Below, in pieces: positions 18,923-24,521 of a stretch of 64,000 nt of DNA. This DNA comes from Acidobacteriota bacterium. Lineage in GTDB: Bacteria > Acidobacteriota > Terriglobia > Acidiferrales > UBA7541. A model generated the notes under the pieces. The model saw only the letters and a list, made by a program, of their open reading frames with translations. It ran no database searches and was not told the origin of the DNA. Positions within the stretch are counted from its first letter, which is position 1, and every line of letters starts with the position of its first letter. The stretch covers positions 1-64,000 of the forward strand of contig JABCZJ010000011.1 of the NCBI GenBank assembly GCA_013289715.1. Direction: 5' to 3'. A program made the position numbers and the translations under genes.

Positions 18923-18963
18923 CAGAAAAGAAGAAAGGGCCGCCGTTCCTGGGACGGCGGCCC
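18923..18963 (-). terminator. intrinsic terminator of micropeptide gene A
   Basis: On the minus strand GGGCCGCCGT and ACGGCGGCCC form a perfect 10-bp stem followed by TTTCTTCTTTT. It lies 68 nt after the stop of the 34-residue peptide gene, and may also stop the convergent adaptor operon. Confidence 0.8.
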
Positions 18964-19030
18964 TTGGGGGTGTTGCTACGTCAATCTCCGATAAGGCTAG
19001 GGGCCCAACCGAAGAAACTCTGGAATGGTT

Positions 19031-19135
19031 CTAGAACTTGATTAAGGGTTTCACGGCCGGCAAGTCCGCGCGCTTCATTAGCGGTTTCACGGGCGCTGTC
19101 TTCTTACCCTTTACCGGCTTCGATTTCTTTTCCAT
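19031..19135 (-). CDS. lysine-rich micropeptide A (34 aa)
   Basis: A 34-residue peptide with 10 lysines. It begins MEKKSKPVKGKK and carries the motif (P/A)VKPL twice, as APVKPLMK and PAVKPLIK, ending in Phe. The ribosome site GGGAGA lies 7 nt before the ATG, as for the two sister peptides. It has its own terminator but no well-spaced sigma-54 promoter: the nearest TGGC-like element has a spacing 2 bp too long. It is the most divergent of the three and could be an extra precursor or a regulatory or immunity partner. Coding status rests on the shared motif, ribosome site and position. Confidence 0.65.
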   Translation of the reverse strand: MEKKSKPVKGKKTAPVKPLMKRADLPAVKPLIKF

Positions 19136-19200
19136 GACCCAATCTCCCTCTATGAATTGAACATTCCCGCTGACTCTGCCCACCGCGCTTGCCATGTCTC

Positions 19201-19232
19201 GAAAAGGGCCGTTGCCACGTCGGCAGCGGCCC
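19201..19232 (-). terminator. intrinsic terminator of micropeptide gene B
   Basis: On the minus strand GGGCCGCTGCC-GACGT-GGCAACGGCCC is followed by TTTTC. It begins 74 nt after the stop of peptide B, so genes A and B are probably separate transcripts. Confidence 0.65.
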
Positions 19233-19305
19233 GCTTGCCATTCGAGATGCTTCTCTCAGGCCGCGTCGTGCGTTTCAACGCGCTCCCGACCGTGAAAATC
19301 TGGAC

Positions 19306-19395
19306 TTACTTCTTCCCCAGCCCCGAGAAAGCATGAACCGTCAAGGGCTTCGTTGCTTCGATCTTCTTCGCCTTCTTCAAGGTTTTCTTGGCCAT
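19306..19395 (-). CDS. lysine-rich micropeptide B (29 aa)
   Basis: A 29-residue peptide. The basic half MAKKTLKKAKKIEA is followed by TKPLTVHAFSGLGKK. The first half matches peptide C residue for residue in pattern (MAKKxxKKxxK), and both continue with TKPL. GAGGGAGA is 5 nt before the ATG. Upstream lie a GCCC/GGGC hairpin in the 5'UTR, a sigma-54 promoter 50 bp away and paired activator sites, all as for gene C; a terminator follows. A RiPP-type precursor with a lysine-rich leader, or a small target of the SET methyltransferases, are both possible. An upstream in-frame start would ignore the ribosome site. Confidence 0.75.
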   Translation of the reverse strand: MAKKTLKKAKKIEATKPLTVHAFSGLGKK

Positions 19396-19417
19396 TTTGT
19401 TCTCCCTCATTTGATTT

Positions 19418-19429
19418 GCCCTGCTGGGC
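19418..19429 (-). promoter_or_regulatory. 5'UTR hairpin of micropeptide B
   Basis: GCCCAGCAGGGC on the minus strand, followed by AAATC, lies 22 nt before the ATG. The same element, GCCCAGCTGGGCAAATC, precedes gene C at 19894-19905. It may stabilise the message or control translation. Confidence 0.55.
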
Positions 19430-19444
19430 ATCGCCGTACCTGCA

Positions 19445-19460
19445 TGCAAAGGAATCGCCA
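19445..19460 (-). promoter_or_regulatory. sigma-54 promoter of micropeptide B
   Basis: The minus strand reads TGGCGATTCCTTTGCA. This has TGGC at -24 and TTGCA at -12 with exactly the spacing of the sigma-54 consensus (TGGCACG-N4-TTGCW). It ends 50 bp before the ATG. The promoter of gene C has the same sequence except in the middle bases. Confidence 0.75.
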
Positions 19461-19556
19461 AACTTCGCTGGCGCTCCGCTCTAGCGCAACGTACTGAATT
19501 CGTGAGACTTCGCGCTTCGCCCAATCCGCACGCATCCCGTGACATACTCCAGTAGC

Positions 19557-19590
19557 GTTGAATTAATCACCGCCTGTTGAAAATTTCAAC
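19557..19590 (-). promoter_or_regulatory. paired upstream activator sites of micropeptide B
   Basis: A perfect dyad GTTGA-AAATT-TCAAC (19576-19590) and an imperfect one, GTTGAATTAATCACC (19557-19571), lie 19 bp apart start to start. The perfect dyad begins 116 bp upstream of the sigma-54 promoter. Gene C has the same pair at the same distance. They are the likely binding sites of the sigma-54 activator encoded at 21166-22539. Confidence 0.65.
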
Positions 19591-19681
19591 GCGATCGCCC
19601 AGGAAACCTTCAATCTCACGCGGAGTTCATCGGAGCAGGCAGCTGTGCGGCGGTACTGCGGAGACTAAACCGAGGTACTTA

Positions 19682-19715
19682 CAAGAAAGGGCTGCCAGCC
19701 TGACGGCAGCAGCCC
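19682..19715 (-). terminator. intrinsic terminator of micropeptide gene C
   Basis: On the minus strand GGGCTGCTGCC-GTCA-GGCTGGCAGCCC is followed by TTTCTTGT. It begins 73 nt after the stop of peptide C, the same distance as for gene B. Confidence 0.7.
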
Positions 19716-19787
19716 CGCTTGCAGTGCAACATGCTCTCTTCACAGCGCGCCGTCTGCAAAGCCGCGCTGCTGCCAACGAAACCGGGC

Positions 19788-19871
19788 CTACTTATCTTTG
19801 AAACTAAACAGCGGCTTGGTCGGTTGCAGCTTCTTCGACTTCTTCAACGCCTTCTTCGCTTTCTTGGCCAT
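19788..19871 (-). CDS. lysine-rich micropeptide C (27 aa)
   Basis: A 27-residue peptide with 11 lysines: MAKKAKKALKKSKKLQ, then PTKPLFSFKDK. It is a clear paralogue of peptide B, sharing the MAKK start, the KK spacing and TKPL. TAGGGAGA lies 5 nt before the ATG. The gene has its own sigma-54 promoter (50 bp upstream), paired activator sites, a 5'UTR hairpin and a terminator. The lysine-rich half resembles a histone tail and could be the substrate of the two SET enzymes encoded just upstream. The short variable C-terminal part would then be the exported core. Function is inferred from context only. Confidence 0.75.
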   Translation of the reverse strand: MAKKAKKALKKSKKLQPTKPLFSFKDK

Positions 19872-19893
19872 TATTTTCTCCCTAGCTAGATTT

Positions 19894-19905
19894 GCCCAGC
19901 TGGGC
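19894..19905 (-). promoter_or_regulatory. 5'UTR hairpin of micropeptide C
   Basis: GCCCAGCTGGGC, a perfect palindrome, followed by AAATC on the minus strand; the counterpart in front of gene B is at 19418-19429. Confidence 0.55.
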
Positions 19906-19920
19906 ACCGCTGCCCTTATA

Positions 19921-19936
19921 TGCAAAGCACTCGCCA
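19921..19936 (-). promoter_or_regulatory. sigma-54 promoter of micropeptide C
   Basis: The minus strand reads TGGCGAGTGCTTTGCA: TGGC at -24 and TTGCA at -12 with the exact consensus spacing. It ends 50 bp before the ATG, the same distance as the promoter of gene B. Confidence 0.77.
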
Positions 19937-20031
19937 AAGTCCACATCCATTTTTCCGCGCCACGAAAACCCATTTTCGTTGGCTTTTCAGCGATTCCGCT
20001 GCTTCAGCCCGCCTCGTTTGGCTCTCTGCCC

Positions 20032-20066
20032 GTTGAATTTCTTCACTCTCTGTTGAGAATTTCAAC
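20032..20066 (-). promoter_or_regulatory. paired upstream activator sites of micropeptide C
   Basis: GTTGAGAATTTCAAC (20052-20066) and GTTGAATTTCTTCAC (20032-20046), 20 bp apart, start 116 and 96 bp upstream of the sigma-54 promoter. Both are dyads of the form GTTGA-N5-TCAAC. The bases after the distal site (GCGAT) are also shared with gene B. Confidence 0.65.
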
Positions 20067-20112
20067 GCGATTCTGGCGAACTCATCCCCCGGGCGCCCTG
20101 TGCCTGCGAGCA

Positions 20113-20568
20113 TCAGCTGAAAATGAGCCGGAGCGTCCCTCGGCATCTGCGCGCGCCACAGTGGCAGGGAACCCGTTTAACCTTCACCTGATAACGGTAT
20201 TTCACCGTTAGCTCTTCACCAGCGCGTATCTTCCGGCAGCTGTAAAAGTACAGACGGCTGCGCACACACCGCCACTCCAAATTGGGTTGGCACGAGTGGT
20301 TAATGAATTGAGCGCCGCTTCCTCCCGTTCTGCCGTCTACGCTCCAGCGGGAATTCATGCCCGCGATATAAATGTCCTTGGGAGCCGGTATCATCCACGA
20401 CTGCAGCCGGGTGATCCGCTTGCCCGTGTATTCGATCACCCGCCGGTCGGCGGGAATTTCCTCCAGCGCAAACACTCCATAACGATGCAGCGTCGAGCGC
20501 CCGATTCGCAGACGAAACCGCGCTGCTTTCGGATTGATCAAGCGCTGCTTCGGGTTCGGACCTTTCAT
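20113..20568 (-). CDS. SET-domain protein-lysine methyltransferase (second copy)
   Basis: 151 residues, one compact SET domain. Visible parts: the N-terminal SET strand RSTLHRYGVFALEEIPA, EYTGKRI, the catalytic core FINHSCQPNLEW (NHSC motif), GEELTVKYRY with the active-site Tyr, and a post-SET zinc motif CHCGARRCRGTL. SET enzymes move methyl groups from S-adenosylmethionine to lysine side chains, usually in histone tails or ribosomal proteins. The ATG at 20568 follows GGAGGGCAAA. It is paralogous to the SET gene 128 bp upstream and lies next to the lysine-rich micropeptides, its plausible substrates. Confidence 0.88.
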   Translation of the reverse strand: MKGPNPKQRLINPKAARFRLRIGRSTLHRYGVFALEEIPADRRVIEYTGKRITRLQSWMIPAPKDIYIAGMNSRWSVDGRTGGSGAQFINHSCQPNLEWRCVRSRLYFYSCRKIRAGEELTVKYRYQVKVKRVPCHCGARRCRGTLRLIFS

Positions 20569-20696
20569 TTTGCCCTCCGCTCACGCCCTGCCCGCCCGAA
20601 CGCTCCACAAACCAAGGCCCGCTCCATGCGAACTGAATTCCGCGGCCACTCGTGGGTCCATCCCGCGTACCGACGGCGCAGCGCAACCCGACATCC

Positions 20697-21152
20697 TCAC
20701 CTGACTAAGTACCGCAGCGTTCCCCGGCACCACGGCGCGCCGCAATGGCACGGAATGCGCTTCAGCTTGATCGGATAATGGTAATTCCAGGTCAGTTCTT
20801 CCCCGGCGCGGATCCTCCGTCGGCTGTACAAGTACAGGTGGGGGCCAATGCGTCGCGCCGCCAGATTAGGCGCGCACGAATGGTTCATGAACTCGGCGCC
20901 GCTGCCACCCCGCGCGCCGTCCACGTACTTAGCGGCTGTAATCCACGCGACGTAAATGTCTTTTGGAGGCCCTATCTTGACCGCCTGCTCGAGTGTCAGG
21001 CATTTGCCGGTATATTCGATCACGCGCCGGCCGGCTGGAATGTCTTCCTGCGCGTACACGCCGTAGCGATGCAGCCTGGAGCGGCCGATTCGCATACGAA
21101 AGCGCGCGAATTTCGAATTGATCCGCCGCTTCGACGCTGCGGGCGCTTTCAT
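20697..21152 (-). CDS. SET-domain protein-lysine methyltransferase (first copy)
   Basis: 151 residues and closely similar to the second copy: RSRLHRYGVYAQEDIPAGRR, EYTGKC, FMNHSCAPN, GEELTWNYHY and post-SET CHCGAPWCRGTL. The N terminus is lysine/arginine-rich. The gene starts 13 nt after the stop of the sigma-54 activator, with GGAG in the gap, so the two are co-transcribed. Two adjacent SET genes of equal length suggest a recent duplication with split substrate choice, for example one per peptide or per lysine position. Bacterial SET proteins are mostly uncharacterised. Confidence 0.88.
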   Translation of the reverse strand: MKAPAASKRRINSKFARFRMRIGRSRLHRYGVYAQEDIPAGRRVIEYTGKCLTLEQAVKIGPPKDIYVAWITAAKYVDGARGGSGAEFMNHSCAPNLAARRIGPHLYLYSRRRIRAGEELTWNYHYPIKLKRIPCHCGAPWCRGTLRYLVR

Positions 21153-21165
21153 CCACCATGCTCCA

Positions 21166-22539
21166 TCACAGATCGTACTTCCGGCACAGATAATTCAGCC
21201 GATTGCGATCCACTCCCAGCAGTTTCGAAGCATCCGCTTTCACATGCTTGGCTTGTTCCAGCGCCTCCTGCACCCAGCGCTTTTCAAACGCTTCCATTTC
21301 CTTGTCCAGCTTGATCCCCGCAGCAGGGAGTTGGAACCGGTTGCGATACTCGCGTCCAACCGCCTGCGTCATTTCCGCCGGCAGGTCCTTCGCGGTGATG
21401 GTGTCGCCATCCGTCATGATCACCAGGCGCTGAATGGCATTCTCCAACTCGCGGACGTTCCCCGGCCAGGCATAGCGCTTCATCGCCGCGACGGCATCAT
21501 CCGCGATGCGCTTCGCCGGAAATCCGTTCGCCGCCGAATAAACACTCACAAAATAATCCGCCAGCACCGGAATGTCCTCCACGCGTTCGCGCAGCGCCGG
21601 CACGAAAATAGGCACCACGTGAATCCGATAATAAAGGTCCTCGCGGAAGCGCCCCTGCCGCACCATTTCTTCTAGATCCTCATTCGTCGCGCTCACCAGC
21701 CGGAAATCCACCTTAATGGATTTCTTCCCGCCAAGCCGGTTCAGCGAGCGATCCTCCAGCACGCGCAGCAATTTGCTCTGCAGCAGCGGCGTCAGCGTCG
21801 CAATCTCATCCAGAAAAAGCGTCCCCTGATGCGCCAGCTCGATGCGCCCTTCCTTCGTCGCCACCGCACCGGTAAACGCGCCGCGCTCGTACCCAAAAAG
21901 CTCCGCCTCCATCAATCCTTCGGGCAGCGCCGCGCAGTTCACGCTTACGAAAGCCCGGCTACGTCGCGGGCTCTGCTCGTGCAGCGCCTTGGCCACCAGT
22001 TCCTTACCCACGCCGCTTTCGCCGCGGATGATCACGTTGGTCGTCGCGCGCGCCATGCGCTTGATCGAATCGAACACATGCCGCATCGCGTCCGTCGCGC
22101 CAATCAAATCTCCCAGCGAATTCTTGCGGCTGATCTCCTCGCGCAGGATGCGGTTCTCACGCTGGATGTGAAGCTTCTCGATGGATCGTTCGAGCAAAAG
22201 CCGCAGCACGTCCGTATCAATCGGCTGAATAAAATAATCGTGGCAGCCGGCGTCAATCACTTTCAGCGCCGTCGCCTTCGTCTGGTCCGTGCTCAGCACG
22301 ATCACCAGAGTGTCAATGTCTCCGATCGCGAGGCGACTGAGCAGCTCGGTGCACTCGCGCAGGCCGCCCGATTCCATCGGCACGGCCAGCAGCAATACGT
22401 CCAACCCAGCTTCTTGCAAAAGCTTGTAAGCAGCCTCGTAATTCGCGCCCTCCACCACTTCAAAAGTGGAGCGCAAGGCCGCCACAATGCTCCCGCGCAT
22501 CCGCGCGTCATCATCCACCACAGCAATTTTTGGTTTCAA
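21166..22539 (-). CDS. sigma-54-dependent activator with degenerate receiver domain
   Basis: 457 residues in NtrC order: receiver (1-120), AAA+ domain (about 145-380) and Fis-type helix-turn-helix (about 415-457, ending VDRNRLNYLCRKYDL). The AAA+ part has Walker A GESGVGKE, the sigma-54 contact loop GAFTGA, Walker B TLFLDEI and the arginine-finger region, so it should drive sigma-54 promoters. The receiver keeps the acidic pair (VVDDD) but has Ala52 instead of the phosphoacceptor Asp and Gln105 instead of the conserved Lys, so normal phosphorylation is not possible. The start is TTG at 22539, with a strong sigma-70 promoter 95 bp upstream. Target sites are probably those near the micropeptide genes. 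Confidence 0.9.
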   Translation of the reverse strand: MKPKIAVVDDDARMRGSIVAALRSTFEVVEGANYEAAYKLLQEAGLDVLLLAVPMESGGLRECTELLSRLAIGDIDTLVIVLSTDQTKATALKVIDAGCHDYFIQPIDTDVLRLLLERSIEKLHIQRENRILREEISRKNSLGDLIGATDAMRHVFDSIKRMARATTNVIIRGESGVGKELVAKALHEQSPRRSRAFVSVNCAALPEGLMEAELFGYERGAFTGAVATKEGRIELAHQGTLFLDEIATLTPLLQSKLLRVLEDRSLNRLGGKKSIKVDFRLVSATNEDLEEMVRQGRFREDLYYRIHVVPIFVPALRERVEDIPVLADYFVSVYSAANGFPAKRIADDAVAAMKRYAWPGNVRELENAIQRLVIMTDGDTITAKDLPAEMTQAVGREYRNRFQLPAAGIKLDKEMEAFEKRWVQEALEQAKHVKADASKLLGVDRNRLNYLCRKYDL

Positions 22540-22633
22540 AGCCGCAGGCGTGATAAGCAGTCTCCAGCGGGACCAGCAGGTTCAGCTCTCACCCAGCCGA
22601 ACCCAAACCAAACCGTCATCCCACGTGGCCGCG

Positions 22634-22662
22634 ATTCTAGGTGCCACAAGTCCCCCTGTCAA
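22634..22662 (-). promoter_or_regulatory. sigma-70 promoter of the activator-SET-SET operon
   Basis: On the minus strand TTGACA (22662-22657), a 17-bp spacer and TAGAAT (22639-22634). The -35 is perfect and the -10 matches at five of six bases. Confidence 0.7.
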
Positions 22663-22746
22663 CGCCGCCCCGCAAATCCAACCCATCTCATAAATCACTG
22701 CCCGAGCAACGTGACACCGGCCTATCCGACCAGTGCGGATTCTGGT

Positions 22747-22886
22747 TTAAGGCTGCTCTCTCAAGAGGCGTGCCAACACCTCTGGCGCAATATAGAAGCT
22801 GGTGCCTTGCAGGCGTCTCACAGCGACTCGAAGGTCCAGCAGCCCAAAACTCGCGGCTTCCAGCAACACGCCCGGTGTTCCCATCA
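22747..22886 (-). pseudogene. C-terminal remnant of a DUF3368 PIN-type toxin
   Basis: The minus strand encodes IAVMGTPGVLLEAASFGLLD, then LRVAVRRLQGTSFYIAPEVL and ARLLREQP before a stop at 22747. This matches the last 45 or so residues of the intact toxin at 27373-27846 (VVMGTLGVLQEAGSLGLLD...ARLLKDQP). The N-terminal part, including catalytic residues, is gone. The fragment abuts the 3' end of the Lrp gene, so the Lrp stop sits at the break point. An insertion or deletion of the toxin locus is likely. Confidence 0.8.
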
Positions 22887-23402
22887 CAGCGATGCCTCCG
22901 GCGGTTTCAGCGTGATGGGCCGGTCAATCTGCGTTTTTAACACGATCGTCGTTTCCGTCTGCTCCACGCCGGGAATCGCGCGTAGACGGTCGGACAGTTC
23001 CAGAAGCGCGGGGGTGCCGGCAACACGGACTTTGAGCATCATGCTAAGTTCCCCGGCCACCGAATGGCATTCCTCGATCGCTGGAATGGCTCGCAGCGCG
23101 TCCAGTAACTCGGAACACGGTTTCGTGGCACGAATCCCGACGAACGCGAGCACGCCCAGCCCGAGAGCGGGAGCGTCGAGCTTAATCGTCCACTGACGAA
23201 TTATTCCGACGCGTTCCAGTTTCTGCAGCCGGTCGTGAACGGAGGAGGGGGCAAGATGCACCATCTTGGCCAAGTCTTCCAGACGCCGGGAAGCGTTTTG
23301 CTGCAAGGCTTCGATCAGGGCGAAATCCTTTTTGTCTAAACTCAAGGAAACCTCGTCATACCGAAAATATTTCGGCACTTGTCGAATGTTGCTGATTTTC
23401 AT
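22884..23402 (-). CDS. Lrp/AsnC-family transcription regulator
   Basis: 172 residues. An N-terminal winged helix-turn-helix (LDKKDFALIEALQQNASRRL, LAKMVHLAPSSVHDRLQKLE) is followed by the ligand-binding RAM/ACT domain (about 75-160). Members of this family bind amino acids and control nearby metabolism. The gene is divergent from the isochorismatase-type hydrolase with a 49-bp gap, so it likely controls that gene. An N-terminal stretch of about 20 residues before the helix-turn-helix is longer than usual; a later start is possible. Confidence 0.87.
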   Translation of the reverse strand: MKISNIRQVPKYFRYDEVSLSLDKKDFALIEALQQNASRRLEDLAKMVHLAPSSVHDRLQKLERVGIIRQWTIKLDAPALGLGVLAFVGIRATKPCSELLDALRAIPAIEECHSVAGELSMMLKVRVAGTPALLELSDRLRAIPGVEQTETTIVLKTQIDRPITLKPPEASL

Positions 23403-23451
23403 TGTAGCATCAAATGAATAGTCCTAATATATTTCGCAGGAGGATCCAAGC

Positions 23452-24057
23452 ATGCAAGCTCTTATCGTAGTTGACGTGCAGAATGAATTCGCCGCGGGCG
23501 GCCTGCGACCCGTCCCCAATCACGCCGATGCGCTTGCGCACATTCGGTTTCGAGTACAACAAGCCCGGCAGCTTCGCCTGCCAATCGCCTGGATCATCCA
23601 TTACAACAAACCGGCGGAATCCCGCGCGTTTGTGCCCGGGACGTCGGGCGCGGAACCATCGCCGGGACTCGGTCCCGAACTTGGTTTCGGTCCCGAGAAA
23701 CGATTTGAAAAGGATGTCTTTGGCGCGTTCACTGGGACAGGCTTGGAGGAGTGGTTGCGTTCGATTGGGGCCGAGAGCGTCCTGATCGTTGGTTTTTACA
23801 CGCACATGTGCCTTTCCACTTCCGCTCGCGAGGCATTGGTCCGGGGATTCGATGTGGCCGTTGACCCCGATGCCACCGGCGCACGGGATCTCGCAGACGA
23901 GAGTCTGGGGCAGCTCAGCGCCGATGCAGTGCGCCGTTCCGCTCTGCTGCATTTGCAAAACATGGGTGTAACGATGACGCAAAGCGAACTGGCCGCATCA
24001 ACAGCCGCCGGAAATGTGGCGAGAAATTCCCAGGCTCGAAGCGCCGGTCCGCAATAA
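23452..24057 (+). CDS. isochorismatase-family cysteine hydrolase
   Basis: 201 residues. The catalytic triad of the family is visible: Asp in ALIVVDVQNEF, Lys in RFEKDVFGAF, and Cys in YTHMCLSTSAREA. Such enzymes hydrolyse small amides (nicotinamide, N-carbamoylsarcosine, isochorismate); the substrate cannot be read from sequence. A good ribosome site, AGGAGG, lies 8 nt before the ATG. The C-terminal 25 residues are Ala/Ser-rich and probably disordered. The divergent Lrp gene suggests control by an amino acid or amide. Confidence 0.85.
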   Translation: MQALIVVDVQNEFAAGGLRPVPNHADALAHIRFRVQQARQLRLPIAWIIHYNKPAESRAFVPGTSGAEPSPGLGPELGFGPEKRFEKDVFGAFTGTGLEEWLRSIGAESVLIVGFYTHMCLSTSAREALVRGFDVAVDPDATGARDLADESLGQLSADAVRRSALLHLQNMGVTMTQSELAASTAAGNVARNSQARSAGPQ

Positions 24058-24149
24058 GAGCGCTCGAACGGAACCGAGTGCCAGGCTGTGGCCCATCCTG
24101 TTCACGCTTTAAGGTGAGCGGAGGACCGGCATTCCTGGTCCAAACCCTC

Positions 24150-24371
24150 CTAGTTGTAGCGCAGCGGCGCAACCCCGTGCTGCGCGGCGAATTCCATGAA
24201 CGCAGCGAGTGGCGTCTGACTCAGCGCGGCGGCGCGCTCCAGCGACACCTTATCTTCAGGATGAAGCTCGAGCGCCGGTAAGCGAGCGGCGGCCTGGGAG
24301 ACGTTGCCACCATCCTCGAGACTTGCCGCCTCCAGCAGGGTCGAAGGCAATTCCACGCGCACGGTTTCCAT
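24150..24371 (-). CDS. UPF0175-family antitoxin-like protein (orphan)
   Basis: 73 residues: METVRVELPSTLLEAASLED opens the family's N-terminal strand, and LSQTPLAAFMEFAAQHGVAP its C-terminal helix-turn-helix-like region. UPF0175 proteins usually precede a DUF3368 PIN toxin. Here no toxin follows; the next 90 bp hold only a short hairpin. A DUF3368 remnant lies 1.3 kb away at 22747, so the pair may have been broken up. GAGGA is directly next to the ATG. Confidence 0.7.
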   Translation of the reverse strand: METVRVELPSTLLEAASLEDGGNVSQAAARLPALELHPEDKVSLERAAALSQTPLAAFMEFAAQHGVAPLRYN

Positions 24372-24521
24372 TCCTCAAAATTATTGTATCGGCGAGGGTT
24401 TGTCATGCGATTTCCCGGCCAAGTGCATTGGCTGCGATCCGCCCGGCAGCCGAATACCTCCGGGAATCCGCCGCTCGTTCACACCCGAGCACCTTCGCTC
24501 GGCTCGTCATTCCGACCCGGA

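Noticed and set aside
19177..19194. sigma-54 promoter for micropeptide A
   Set aside because: TGGCAAGCGCGGTGGGCA on the minus strand has TGGC but the next GC is 2 bp too far away; sigma-54 promoters do not tolerate that spacing.
21829..23196. 455-codon + strand frame across the sigma-54 activator gene
   Set aside because: The minus strand there has a full set of AAA+ and helix-turn-helix motifs. The + frame is His/Arg/Gln-rich and unrecognisable.
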